38,763 nucleotides of DNA from Chloroflexota bacterium. Its GTDB lineage: Bacteria > Chloroflexota > Dehalococcoidia > Dehalococcoidales > UBA2162. Both the position numbers and the translations under genes were made by a program. Positions 1-8,562 of the stretch are shown here, one piece after another. The notes under the pieces are model-generated. The model did no database searches. It was not told the DNA's origin and saw only the letters and a list, made by a program, of their open reading frames with translations. The DNA lies in contig JACPPR010000049.1 in NCBI GenBank assembly GCA_016190895.1, positions 1-38,763 on the forward strand, in the 5' to 3' direction. Positions within the stretch are counted from its first letter, which is position 1. Each line of letters begins with the position of its first letter.

Positions 1-148
1 CCCTTCCCTGAGATGCTTCGTCCCGACGAGTCGGGACTCCAGCATGACAACCCTCCAGACTTGGCATAAACCCACTCAAGCAACTTCGTATTCGTGAAAA
101 TTTAGGTCACTCATTATGCTTAAAAGAGATATGGTATAATGGCGGCAA
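1..148. other. Intergenic DNA with hairpin and ruvB promoter
   Basis: There is no convincing gene here. A perfect short hairpin (TCCCGAC-GA-GTCGGGA) lies at 21-36 and resembles the dispersed hairpins found elsewhere in the window. An extended -10 element (TGGTATAAT) at 132-140 is placed to start transcription near 147, just ahead of ruvB. No good -35 box is visible at the right distance, which fits an extended -10 promoter. Confidence 0.5.
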
Positions 149-1207
149 ATGCCTTTGGATACTAGGAGGCAGAAAATAACTCGCATCATATCGGGTAAGA
201 CAAGTGTCGAGGACGCCCCGCTCGATGTCAGCCTGCGGCCGCGGACCTTAGCCGAGTTCGAAGGGCAGGCCAGGGTCAAGGATAACTTGAGCATCGCTAT
301 CGCCGCCGCTAAAGGCAGGGGTGAAGCGCTCGACCATCTGCTTTTCTACGGGCCGCCCGGCCTGGGGAAGACGACCCTGGCTTACATCATCGCCGCCGAG
401 ATGGGGGTGAGCCTGCGGATAACCTCGGGCCCGGCTATCGAGCGCACCGGCGACCTGGCCGCCATCCTGACCAATCTGCACAGCCAGGACATACTATTTA
501 TAGATGAAATCCACCGCCTCAACCGGGCGGTGGAGGAAATATTGTACCCGGCTATGGAAGACTCGGCTCTCGACCTGGTTATCGGCAAGGGCCCGGGCGC
601 CCGGAGTTTGAGACTGAACCTGCCCGCCTTTACACTCATCGGGGCAACCACCCGCTTTGCTTTGCTCAGCCCGCCGCTCCGGGACCGCTTCGGCGCCGTC
701 TACCGTCTTGATTTCTACGACCAACCAGCTATCGAATCAATCCTGAAACGCTCCGCCAGCATTCTCGGCATTAAAGCCGAAGACGCCGGCATCCGGGAGA
801 TAGCCTGCCGGGCCAGAGGCACGCCCCGCGTGGCTAACCGGCTGCTCCGGCGGGTGAGAGACTATGCCCAGGTTGTGGCGGATGGCATCGCTACCAAGTC
901 AGTGGCTATCGAGGCGCTGAACAAGCTAGAAGTCGACCAGCTAGGCCTGGATGAGATAGACAGGAAGGTATTGCATACTATCATCGAGAAGTTCGGGGGC
1001 GGGCCGGTGGGGCTGGAGACGATTGCGGCGTCTATCAGCGAGGATTCGGATACCATTATGGATGTCTATGAGCCGTTTCTGCTGCAACTGGGTTTCCTGG
1101 AGAGAACGCCTCGCGGCCGGCTGGCCACGCCGCTGGCTTACCAGCACCTCGGCATACCATATAATAATGGTAAGGACAAACTCCCTCCGCAGCCGACGCT
1201 GCTGTAG
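149..1207 (+). CDS. ruvB: Holliday junction branch migration ATPase RuvB
   Basis: RuvB is the hexameric AAA+ motor that drives branch migration of Holliday junctions with RuvA, ahead of RuvC cleavage. The 352-residue product has Walker A GPPGLGKT at about 68-75, Walker B FIDEIH at about 117-122, the sensor motif GATTR near 170, and the C-terminal winged-helix domain with [13 protein letters not shown]. Length is normal for the family. ruvA and ruvC are not in the window. The start is uncertain. The ATG at 149 is only about 2 bases from the predicted transcription start, so it would give a leaderless message. A perfect AGGAGG at 164-169 lies 6 bases before an in-frame ATA at 176, and the protein from there (ITRIISGK) resembles ordinary RuvB N-termini. 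No downstream operon partner follows, because the next 600 bases are repeats. Confidence 0.95.
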   Translation: MPLDTRRQKITRIISGKTSVEDAPLDVSLRPRTLAEFEGQARVKDNLSIAIAAAKGRGEALDHLLFYGPPGLGKTTLAYIIAAEMGVSLRITSGPAIERTGDLAAILTNLHSQDILFIDEIHRLNRAVEEILYPAMEDSALDLVIGKGPGARSLRLNLPAFTLIGATTRFALLSPPLRDRFGAVYRLDFYDQPAIESILKRSASILGIKAEDAGIREIACRARGTPRVANRLLRRVRDYAQVVADGIATKSVAIEALNKLEVDQLGLDEIDRKVLHTIIEKFGGGPVGLETIAASISEDSDTIMDVYEPFLLQLGFLERTPRGRLATPLAYQHLGIPYNNGKDKLPPQPTLL

Positions 1208-1572
1208 AAAGTTCAAAATCCAAAGTTCAAATCAAATCCAAATGCTTAAATGCAAGAAGGCATTTGTTATTTGACTCTTTGACATTTATTTGAGCTTTGA
1301 GCTTTGTCATTTGGATTTTTTGGGGTAACTTTTCCGGCTGGTATGCGTTATAACTAATGAAATGCGAAATCCACCTTGTCAAAGGGGGATACCTGGAACA
1401 AGGGGGCAACTGAACGGCATCTCCCTTTGAAAAAGGGAATTGAGTGGGATTTTGAAGAAGAAATTGCCCTTAGTCCCTCTTTACAAAAGAGGGATACCTG
1501 CAAAAAGAGTTGGCTGATAGCAGGCATCTTCCCTTGAAAAGGGGAGACAGGAGAGAGATTTAGCGGTACCTA
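1208..1572. repeat. Repeat-filled intergenic region
   Basis: No gene was seen. AAATCCAAATG at 1234-1244 is inverted exactly at 1308-1318, enclosing AT-rich DNA made of CAAAT/CTTTG-like units. Bases 1370-1560 then hold several imperfect hairpins of the type 'fall of C, AAA/GAAA, run of G' followed by 'ATACCTGGAACAAGGG'. The same string recurs at 5177-5210. These look like dispersed, non-coding repeats and not decayed genes. Confidence 0.6.
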
Positions 1573-1600
1573 TTGACAAATAAATATTTTATGTTATGAT
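1573..1600 (+). promoter_or_regulatory. Sigma-70-type promoter for the BNR surface protein
   Basis: TTGACA at 1573-1578 and TATGAT at 1595-1600 are separated by 16 bases, close to the housekeeping consensus. Transcription would start near 1607 and leave a leader of about 290 bases before the gene at 1897, which is unusually long for this window. Confidence 0.65.
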
Positions 1601-1657
1601 ATTAGGCAATCATGCCTGCTATCAGGCGGGTGAGGCGTGTGTCCATTATGAAGTCAT

Positions 1658-1676
1658 ATCCCGATTATATCGGGAT
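1658..1676 (+). other. Leader hairpin
   Basis: ATCCCGAT-TAT-ATCGGGAT forms a perfect 8-bp stem inside the predicted leader RNA of the surface-protein gene. No T-run follows, so it is not an obvious terminator. It may be one of the genome's dispersed hairpins. Confidence 0.45.
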
Positions 1677-1701
1677 GGATTAATAAGAAAGAAAGGTGGT
1701 G

Positions 1702-1758
1702 ATGCTATTGAACCAAGCCCGTGCGGGGAGAGTCTTTAAGGCTCGCAAAACTGCTTGA
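1702..1758 (+). CDS. Possible 18-residue leader peptide
   Basis: A short frame, ATG at 1702 to TGA at 1758, lies within the long leader and is preceded by a good ribosome-binding site (GAAAGGTGGTG). The peptide is basic and contains NQARAGRVFKARK. I do not recognise it. It could be a regulatory upstream frame or chance. The quality of the ribosome site and its position between promoter and gene are the only support. Confidence 0.3.
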   Translation: MLLNQARAGRVFKARKTA

Positions 1759-1821
1759 CAGAAAAAGAGTCTCCATATTCAAGAGAAGAGGAATATTCAC
1801 CTCTAATATTTTTGGGTATGG

Positions 1822-1864
1822 GGACATAGATAAATGTCCTGACTAATTAATATGAGCAGGACAT
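1822..1864 (+). other. Possible alternative leader pairings
   Basis: GGACAT occurs at 1822-1827 and again at 1859-1864, and one ATGTCC lies between them at 1834-1839. The single ATGTCC can pair with only one copy at a time, and the second copy is close to the ribosome-binding site at 1876. This is suggestive of a switch but short enough to arise by chance. Confidence 0.25.
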
Positions 1865-1896
1865 CCAGACCAATAGGAGGAAATTCAAAGGTCGAT

Positions 1897-4800
1897 ATGA
1901 AAAATAGTAAAATATCTAAAATACTTGGCGTAGGCTTAACCATCGCCATGCTGACCAGCCTGCTGGCCATAGCTACCCCGGCCTCAGCCGGGACGCTTTC
2001 CTGGTCAGAGGAATCGACTGATAAGCTCAGCGCCGACGCTACTTTGAACCAGCTTGTCTCGGGCAGCGACGTCAACAGGATAGCGGTAGAGGGGAGCACT
2101 ATCTACGCCATTTCCAGTGCCGCAACAGCTAACCTGACCTTCAAGTCAACTAACGGCGGCAAGAGCTGGACGCGTTTGACCATCACCGGTCTCGCTGTTC
2201 CGGCGCTGGTGGCAGTTGCCCCGGGCGCTCCTGATACTTTAGTGGTCACCGGCGATGGCACCGAGGTCTATCTCTCCACCGATGGCGGCGTCACTTTCAA
2301 CCTATTAGCCCTATCCACAACTCCGATGACCGCTATTAACGATGTCAAGATATCCTCGCTGACTGCCGGCACCCGGTATATCACTCTGGCCGGCACTGCT
2401 GGCGGCGTCGCCGACATCCAGTTCCTGCCCCTCGGCTCCCTGGTTTCAACCTGGACATCAGTGGCTAATGCCGGTGTCTCCGCCGATTCAGCCACCTGGG
2501 TGGCTAATGGTGGCGCCGCGCTTGGCCCAGCCAATGTCCGGGCTATTGCCTTTTCTCCCAACTTCGCTTCGGACAAAGTACTGACCGCGGTCACCACCAA
2601 TGCTACCGCGACCAATTTTGAAGTGCTCAGCTTTGCCTCGAAGAAGATAAATGCAGCGGCTGGCTTCGTCAGCTACCCGGTGGCCCTTCTCGGCGCAGCC
2701 TCGACTAGCGCTGCAATCAGCCTGGCGCCGACCTACCTGGGCGCTGACGAAACGCTGCGCACCGCTTTCGTCGCTCTCTCGTCCGGCACTACCCCTGACG
2801 GCGGTAAATTAGCCCGCCTCGATAACACGTCCGTGAGAGACTTCGCTGCAGGGGTCGATTTCAGCAGCGTGGCCTTCAACGGGACCGACCTGGTGGCCGG
2901 CGCTGAAGCTAGCAACACCGTCTACTACTCGGCTAACCCGCTGGCGGCATTAGCCTCAGTAACCGTTTCCACCACCACTTCCTTCCAGAGACCGGGCGGC
3001 GCCGGCACTACGATGACGCAGGTTGCCTGGGCCGGCGCTAATGTCGTTGCCGGCACCACGGGCGCTACCAGCGCCTTTGCGGTCTCCAAAGATAAGGGCG
3101 CCACCTTCAACGATATCAGCATCTTCGATGGCGCTACGGCGGCAGTGATGACCAACCTGACCGATGTGGCGGTATCGAAGGATGGCTCTATCGTCTTCCT
3201 GGCCACCAATGATGGCGCCAACACCAGTATCTGGAAGAAGACCGCCGCCTGGGAGAGGATACTCACCCTGGCCGGGATGCTCGATATCATCATCCGGGCA
3301 GATACTGCCGGGAACATGACCAATCTCTACCTGGTCGAAAAGGCAACCACCAACCTGTGGCACAGCACCGACCAGGGTGAGAAAGCATGGTCGCTCAAGC
3401 CCAACTTGCTCGCCAATGCTGCTGACGTAGCGGTAGAGAGCGCTCAGGTTCTCTACGCTGTTTCCGCAGTCGGTAGAGTGTCCAAGACAACCAATGCCGG
3501 CTTCACCTGGGATGCCGAGGTAGCCACCGGTCTGGCGACCGGCGCAACCATCACCAGCGTCGCCAAAGACCAGATACTGGTCGGCGGCACCGACGGCACG
3601 ATTGCCTGGTCGACCGATGGTAATGCTTCCTCGACCACCTGGGTATCCAAGACTGGCGCTGCCCTGCCCACTACTGGCTGGGGCGCCGGCCCGGTCCACC
3701 TGACGGCTGACAAACTATCCGCTGGCGGCTTCATTTATGCAGCCATCGACAGCGCCGATAAGAATGTCATCCGTTGGACAGTGGGCACCAGCACCTCATT
3801 CAGCGATATCATTACCCTTACTATCACTGGCAACGCCAAGGGCATTGCGCTGAACGATGGTGTCCTCTATGTCCTCAGCTTTAGCGCCACCGATAACCTC
3901 ACCCGCTTTACCCGGCAGCTGAAGCCGAGCACAGCCGGCTCTTCTTCGCCAACGGGCGACTGGAGCACTCCGGTAACCACAGCTAACCGCTACACAAGTA
4001 TGCCTAAGGCTCTCGTGGTGGGCGGCACCGGCAAGTTCTGGGCAATTAAGGTTCCTGTCCCTGCGGCTACCAACACGCTCGATAGCTTCACGGATACCAC
4101 CTATAAGACGCCGGTAGTGCCGACAGCCCCGGCCGACCTGGCGGTGCCGACGACCAACCCGGTCACCGGCAGAGCTCAGGACCTGGCCTTCTCCTGGCCG
4201 CGTCTCGGTTCCCTGATTAGCGCTAATGGCTACCAAATTGAGATTGCCCTCGACAGCGCCTTCAATCAGGTAATCTTCACGGCCAACCCGACGCTTGGAA
4301 GCCTGCCTGCTACGACTGCGAACCCGGTAGTAATAATAATCGGTCCCGACCAGCCGGCAGGGCGTAACTATCCGTTCGCCCCCGGCACCACCTACTACTG
4401 GAGAGTCAAGGCAGTGACACCTCTGGAGAGCCCTGTTTCTGCAACGCGCAACTTCACCTTCTCCGCCCTCGTGGCTCCGTTCGCGATACAGGGACCGGCA
4501 GTCGGCGCGACCGATGTGCCGATTAAGCCCATCCTGAGCTGGACGCCTTACAAGGGCGCGCTCTGGTATGAGCTAACCGTCTCCGAGGACCCGACCTTCG
4601 CCATTCCGGAGTTCAGTCACAATGTCGGTACAGCCCCCGACCCGATTACCTTCTACGGGGTTACCGAAACCCTGAAATACAGCACGACCTACTACTGGAG
4701 GGTTAGAGGCGTCACCGCCGAACCCTTCGTAAAGGGTACTAAGGTGATAACTCCCGCCGGCCCCTGGCAGACGGGCGCATTCACCACAATGGCTGAACCC

Positions 4801-4998
4801 AAAGCGGCCGAACCAACAGTCATAGTCACGGAGAAGCCAGCCCCACCGCCGCAGATTATTACAGTAGAGAAACCTGTAATCGTGCCGGCGGCGCCGCAGG
4901 CGATTCCGAACTGGATGCTGTTAACAATCATCGTCATCGGTGCGGTACTGGTTATCGCCCTGATAGTCCTGATTGTCAGAACCCGCAAAGTAGCCTAA
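1897..4998 (+). CDS. Secreted, membrane-anchored BNR-repeat surface protein
   Basis: The product is a large extracellular protein of about 1033 residues, of unknown partner. From ATG 1897 it begins with a signal peptide (KNSKISK, a hydrophobic core, then cleavage after ATPASA). Most of the body is repeated BNR/sortilin-like beta-propeller blades (FKSTNGGKSWTRL, VYLSTDGGVTF, AVSKDKGATF, WHSTDQGEKAW). Two Ig/fibronectin-like modules follow, each with a TTYYWRV strand. A Pro-rich linker, one transmembrane helix and a short basic tail (RTRKVA) close the protein. That layout implies a C-terminal anchor in the cytoplasmic membrane with the propeller outside, as in a cell-envelope or S-layer-associated protein. 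The frame stays open to ATG 1852, but 1897 gives the better signal peptide; AGGAGG at 1876-1881 is rather far from it. A strong terminator follows. It is paralogous to the broken gene at 11984-15019. Confidence 0.8.
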   Translation: MKNSKISKILGVGLTIAMLTSLLAIATPASAGTLSWSEESTDKLSADATLNQLVSGSDVNRIAVEGSTIYAISSAATANLTFKSTNGGKSWTRLTITGLAVPALVAVAPGAPDTLVVTGDGTEVYLSTDGGVTFNLLALSTTPMTAINDVKISSLTAGTRYITLAGTAGGVADIQFLPLGSLVSTWTSVANAGVSADSATWVANGGAALGPANVRAIAFSPNFASDKVLTAVTTNATATNFEVLSFASKKINAAAGFVSYPVALLGAASTSAAISLAPTYLGADETLRTAFVALSSGTTPDGGKLARLDNTSVRDFAAGVDFSSVAFNGTDLVAGAEASNTVYYSANPLAALASVTVSTTTSFQRPGGAGTTMTQVAWAGANVVAGTTGATSAFAVSKDKGATFNDISIFDGATAAVMTNLTDVAVSKDGSIVFLATNDGANTSIWKKTAAWERILTLAGMLDIIIRADTAGNMTNLYLVEKATTNLWHSTDQGEKAWSLKPNLLANAADVAVESAQVLYAVSAVGRVSKTTNAGFTWDAEVATGLATGATITSVAKDQILVGGTDGTIAWSTDGNASSTTWVSKTGAALPTTGWGAGPVHLTADKLSAGGFIYAAIDSADKNVIRWTVGTSTSFSDIITLTITGNAKGIALNDGVLYVLSFSATDNLTRFTRQLKPSTAGSSSPTGDWSTPVTTANRYTSMPKALVVGGTGKFWAIKVPVPAATNTLDSFTDTTYKTPVVPTAPADLAVPTTNPVTGRAQDLAFSWPRLGSLISANGYQIEIALDSAFNQVIFTANPTLGSLPATTANPVVIIIGPDQPAGRNYPFAPGTTYYWRVKAVTPLESPVSATRNFTFSALVAPFAIQGPAVGATDVPIKPILSWTPYKGALWYELTVSEDPTFAIPEFSHNVGTAPDPITFYGVTETLKYSTTYYWRVRGVTAEPFVKGTKVITPAGPWQTGAFTTMAEPKAAEPTVIVTEKPAPPPQIITVEKPVIVPAAPQAIPNWMLLTIIVIGAVLVIALIVLIVRTRKVA

Positions 4999-5040
4999 GC
5001 TAACCAAACGGTTTCGGACAATACCTGACCTGGGTTAAAA

Positions 5041-5076
5041 GAGGGGGGTCGCCAAAAGCGACCCCCTCTCCTTTTC
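5041..5076 (+). terminator. Rho-independent terminator after BNR protein
   Basis: GAGGGGGGTCGC / GCGACCCCCTC with a CAAAA loop forms a very stable stem with one bulged G. It is followed by CTTTTCTC, 43 bases after the stop codon. Confidence 0.8.
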
Positions 5077-5153
5077 TCACCCCTCCGAGCCCTTTGTGTG
5101 AGGATGTCCGAAAATGCTGAAGTCGTCATTCTAGTCGTTCCGAAGAGCGAAAG

Positions 5154-5440
5154 AACAAAAATCCCCCTTAGTCCCCCTTTACGAAAGGGGGATACCTGGA
5201 ACAAGGGGGCAAACTATGCAGGCATCTCCCCCCGATGAAATCGGGGTCCCGATTCATCCCGATTTCATCGGGATCCATACGGATTCCGTATGAGTGTAAC
5301 GAATCGGAAGGTTGAAGCCTGCACTGAACGAAGTTGGGCAACTAGGGTGAGGGTGTTATCATTGTATCCCCTCACCTTAGTCTGCACATCGATTGCCAGG
5401 CACGTCTAATCCTCTCCCGCAAGGGGAGAGGAAAGCATTT
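5154..5440. repeat. Cluster of palindromic repeats
   Basis: This stretch has no gene. It contains a C-run/G-run hairpin at 5170-5195 followed by 'ATACCTGGAACAAGGG', CCCCGAT-GAA-ATCGGGG at 5230-5246, CCCGAT-TTC-ATCGGG at 5258-5272, ATACGG-ATT-CCGTAT at 5277-5291 and CCTCTCCC/GGGAGAGG at 5411-5431. The ATACGG/CCGTAT unit is related to the 75-bp repeats at 20984 and 31457. It looks like tandemly nested REP-like insertions. Confidence 0.65.
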
Positions 5441-5488
5441 TCGTAGCAAATGACATCGTTCCTAAACACCCTCTGAGGCGCATCGGAA

Positions 5489-5517
5489 TTGACTTGCCCT
5501 CGATGTAAGGCTACAAT
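5489..5517 (+). promoter_or_regulatory. Promoter giving a probably leaderless mRNA
   Basis: TTGACT at 5489-5494 and TACAAT at 5512-5517 are spaced by 17 bases. The start codon is at 5524, seven bases after the -10 box, so transcription should begin at or very near the A of ATG. No Shine-Dalgarno sequence precedes the start, in agreement with leaderless translation. Confidence 0.6.
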
Positions 5518-5523
5518 CTAACT

Positions 5524-7020
5524 ATGAGACTGGAACGGAATGTTCGTGTGACGAGGTGCCCCGAGTGCTTATTTGCACTCAGTATTCTCATTTTCCTGAT
5601 GTTATTCGTCAGTTGTACCAGTAACCCTCCGACACAAAGGACAACCCCCGAGCCGGGAGCGCCTACCCCGACACAACCTCAGCAGGGCAAGTCTCCATCA
5701 CCGACGCCGTCAACATCGATACCATCACCAAAAGCAACCGTTCCATCTCTGAGGCAGTACCCCAAAGTAATCCTGGGCAAAGAGAACTGGCTCTACTATG
5801 GCGAACCTATGAACAGACTCGTTAATGAGGGGCTTCTGACGGATGCCCAAATCGACAAGGCCATCGATGAGCTGGTCTATATTAGTGACAGCCTGAAGGA
5901 GCGAGGGGTACATCTGTTATTTCTTCTGGTACCGGACAAACAGCTGATTTACCCGGAGTTTATGCCGGAAAAATACAATGATGTGACCGGCACACAGTTA
6001 TCCTCCTACGAGCGGATGAGCCAGGCGTTGAGCGCGACAGACATCGATTTTATCGATACCAGGCCCATTTTGCTGGAAAAGAAGAGAGAGACAGGGTTCC
6101 GTCTCTACTATATGCGGGATAATAAATGGAACCAGTACGGCAATTTCCTGATGACCCAGGAGATTATGTCCCGCCTCGGCAAAAGTTTTCCGGTGCCGCA
6201 ATACGAACTGACTTCAGTCGACACTTCTGCAACGAGAATCCTGACTGAGGAACTGGGAAATGACCTCAACCTTATGATGCAATCCCTTGTGTCCTGGTCT
6301 GAAAAAGGAGCGCCTGAGCCGGTTTATAGTGTTTCTGAGAAGGAAGGGGCGCCCGGTATTTTGTGGTATGGAGATTGCTTTGGCACTCCCATGACCGATT
6401 TCATACGGCAGAACTGGCCGAACAGCGTAACGTATGTTTCGCTGTGGAGTAACTACGGATTCCCGTTATCATTCCGGGAGGACCTGGAGCGCCGTTTGAA
6501 CGGTGAGAAAATCGTAGTCATCGAGCTTGACGAACACTATCGCCAGGAACTGAGCCGGTCGCTGGTACCGGAACTGCCAAAAATCGACACCTCGTGGAGT
6601 CTCTACCGAAATTGGCAGGCAAATAGTTTTCTGAATGGATGGGCCCCCGCAGGCGAGTACGATGTCCGGGTCGCTGATGATAAGGTGCTGGTAACAGTAA
6701 ATGACACGACTTCACCTCCGTCTTTCTATAGCGCTGAACCACTTGCCTTAGACCCTGCTAAAAAATACTACCTGGTAATCAAGATTACCTCACCCGATTT
6801 TACCGGTATGCTTGCCGACTTCTCCAAAACCTCAAAAGGGGAGTTTTCTTTCGACTGGTTACAAGGACGGCATATCTATAAAGGAGACAACACTATCATA
6901 TTTGAATTTCCCCCCGACCAGGCGTATCTCAATTCCATAAGAAGCCTTCGCATCTATCTTGGAGACAAACCAGGGACATACGGCATTTCGGAGGCTGCCA
7001 TCTACGCCAAGACTCGTTAG
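5524..7020 (+). CDS. AlgX/AlgJ-like (SGNH/DHHW) lipoprotein with altered active site
   Basis: This 498-residue protein resembles the AlgX/AlgJ/DHHW family, which transfers or removes O-acetyl groups on exported polysaccharides in partnership with an MBOAT protein. An N-terminal hydrophobic segment ends in a lipobox (LFVSC, Cys31), then comes a Pro/Thr/Ser-rich linker to about residue 75. The family opening motif follows (LGKENWLYYG, 84-93), then FLLVPDKQLIYPEFMPEKY (133-151). The DxHW motif reads D199-N-K-W and the GDS motif reads G283-D-C. The catalytic His is therefore Lys and the nucleophile Ser is Cys. Residues from about 360 to 498 look like a C-terminal beta-sandwich, possibly carbohydrate binding. 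The MBOAT gene lies 99 bases downstream. It may be an inactive or re-purposed partner. The family call is fairly secure; activity is not. Confidence 0.72.
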   Translation: MRLERNVRVTRCPECLFALSILIFLMLFVSCTSNPPTQRTTPEPGAPTPTQPQQGKSPSPTPSTSIPSPKATVPSLRQYPKVILGKENWLYYGEPMNRLVNEGLLTDAQIDKAIDELVYISDSLKERGVHLLFLLVPDKQLIYPEFMPEKYNDVTGTQLSSYERMSQALSATDIDFIDTRPILLEKKRETGFRLYYMRDNKWNQYGNFLMTQEIMSRLGKSFPVPQYELTSVDTSATRILTEELGNDLNLMMQSLVSWSEKGAPEPVYSVSEKEGAPGILWYGDCFGTPMTDFIRQNWPNSVTYVSLWSNYGFPLSFREDLERRLNGEKIVVIELDEHYRQELSRSLVPELPKIDTSWSLYRNWQANSFLNGWAPAGEYDVRVADDKVLVTVNDTTSPPSFYSAEPLALDPAKKYYLVIKITSPDFTGMLADFSKTSKGEFSFDWLQGRHIYKGDNTIIFEFPPDQAYLNSIRSLRIYLGDKPGTYGISEAAIYAKTR

Positions 7021-7119
7021 GAAAGCAGCGCCAGGATAAACAGAAAATGATTGTCTCTTTCTAGTAGTTCGGGTAATCTTAGTCAGATTGATATGATAGT
7101 CAGGATTAGCGCAGGTTAA

Positions 7120-8544
7120 ATGTCATTCAGTACGATAACGTTTCTTTTCGGTTTCCTGGGCTTGTTCCTGGCTATATATCACGCTGTTCCCCGAAGATTC
7201 ATAAAGACCCGTAACGTGTTTACCCTCCTGGCCAGCTACCTCTTCTATCTCTGGGGCGCACCCGGCTTCGTTCCTATTCTCCTCCTCTCAACAGTAGCCG
7301 ATTATCTGCTCGGATTGCTCATAGCGACAACGAAGCATAAGAATCTGTTCTTATCTATTGCTGTCGGTCAGAATCTCGGATTACTTGTTTTGTTCAAGTA
7401 CACCGGCTTTCTTCTTGGCGAAATTTCCAAGTTATTCACAGTCTTCGGCTTCGACTCCCTGGTCTGGACGCAGATTGCGCTTCCTTTAGGAATCTCGTTC
7501 TTCACCTTCCAGAAAATAAGCTACCTTGTCGACGTCTATCGAGGTACCAGTCCCCCGCAGCGAGACTTCATTGCTTTTGCCCTTTATGTGGCTCTCTTCC
7601 CAAAGCTTGTCGCCGGCCCGATAGTTCAGTACCACCAGATAGCCGACCAGTTTATAGCCAGGGAAGACACAATCCGGGGATTTTATGAAGGAGTGCTCCG
7701 CTTCTGCTACGGCTTGGGGAAAAAGGTACTCATTGCTGATACTATCGGGACAATCGCAGACAGGGTATTTCAGATACCACCCGCTGGTTTGACGATGCCT
7801 GTAGCCTGGCTCGGTATACTCTGCTACACCTTTCAGATTTATTTCGACTTCGCCGGTTATTCAGACATGGCAATAGGCGTAGGCCGCATGATAGGGTTCA
7901 ACTTCCCTGAAAATTTTAACTTCCCTTACATCTCTTCCAGCATCCAGGAATTCTGGCGCAGATGGCATATGTCACTGACAGGCTGGCTGCGAAACTATCT
8001 GTATATCCCTCTCGGGGGCAACCGGGTCTCAAAGGTGAGAAATTATTTTAATCTGTGGATAGTCTTTCTCTTCACCGGTCTCTGGCACGGAGCAAACTGG
8101 ACTTTCCTGTTCTGGGGCATTTTTCACGGTTCGTTGCTCACGATACAGAGATTAGTACCGTCAGCATTAACCGGGAGAATACCGAAGTTATTTGCGATTG
8201 CGGGAACTTTTATTCTTGTCTTAATAGGCTGGGTATTCTTTCGCTCCAATACAATCTCAGACGCTTTCGCTTATATCCTGACGCTGGGAGATTTCAGAAC
8301 CTTTTTTTCAACTCAGGACATCCCTTTTCTTATCAACAACAAACAATGGGTCTTCCTGGGTTTAGCCGCCGTGTTCAGTTTTTGCCCCTACTGGACGGAG
8401 CGACTTAAATTTAACCAGAAGGGGAACGACACCTCACACTTTATCGACTATATCAGGGGTTTTGTTGCTATAATTATTCTTATCTACTCTATTATAGTCT
8501 TATCGGGGGCAACTTATAATCCATTTATCTACCAGGGTTTCTAG
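7120..8544 (+). CDS. MBOAT-family O-acyltransferase (AlgI/DltB-like)
   Basis: This is a polytopic membrane enzyme of 474 residues that should move acyl groups, usually acetyl, across the membrane to an extracytoplasmic acceptor. About ten hydrophobic segments are visible. The family signature FQIYFDFAGYSDMAIG (about 238-253), EFWRRWHMSLTGWLRNYLYIPLGGN (about 277-301) and the catalytic His323 in GLWHGANW are all intact. Length matches AlgI (about 470-520). It follows the AlgX-like gene on the same strand and precedes a truncated AlgJ/AlgX-like fragment, the usual partner arrangement. The acceptor is unknown. The flanking surface proteins make an envelope glycan or glycoprotein plausible, but this is inference. 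Confidence 0.9.
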   Translation: MSFSTITFLFGFLGLFLAIYHAVPRRFIKTRNVFTLLASYLFYLWGAPGFVPILLLSTVADYLLGLLIATTKHKNLFLSIAVGQNLGLLVLFKYTGFLLGEISKLFTVFGFDSLVWTQIALPLGISFFTFQKISYLVDVYRGTSPPQRDFIAFALYVALFPKLVAGPIVQYHQIADQFIAREDTIRGFYEGVLRFCYGLGKKVLIADTIGTIADRVFQIPPAGLTMPVAWLGILCYTFQIYFDFAGYSDMAIGVGRMIGFNFPENFNFPYISSSIQEFWRRWHMSLTGWLRNYLYIPLGGNRVSKVRNYFNLWIVFLFTGLWHGANWTFLFWGIFHGSLLTIQRLVPSALTGRIPKLFAIAGTFILVLIGWVFFRSNTISDAFAYILTLGDFRTFFSTQDIPFLINNKQWVFLGLAAVFSFCPYWTERLKFNQKGNDTSHFIDYIRGFVAIIILIYSIIVLSGATYNPFIYQGF

Positions 8545-8562
8545 CCCGATTAGAGGTACATA

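Noticed and set aside
2956-3699. Long open frame on the minus strand (247 codons)
   Set aside because: It lies fully inside the surface-protein gene, in the GC-biased antisense frame. The translation is low in complexity and has no ribosome site or family motif.
5154-5440. CRISPR array suggested by repeated palindromes
   Set aside because: The repeats vary in length and sequence, have no regular spacers, and no cas genes are near. They are REP-like insertions.
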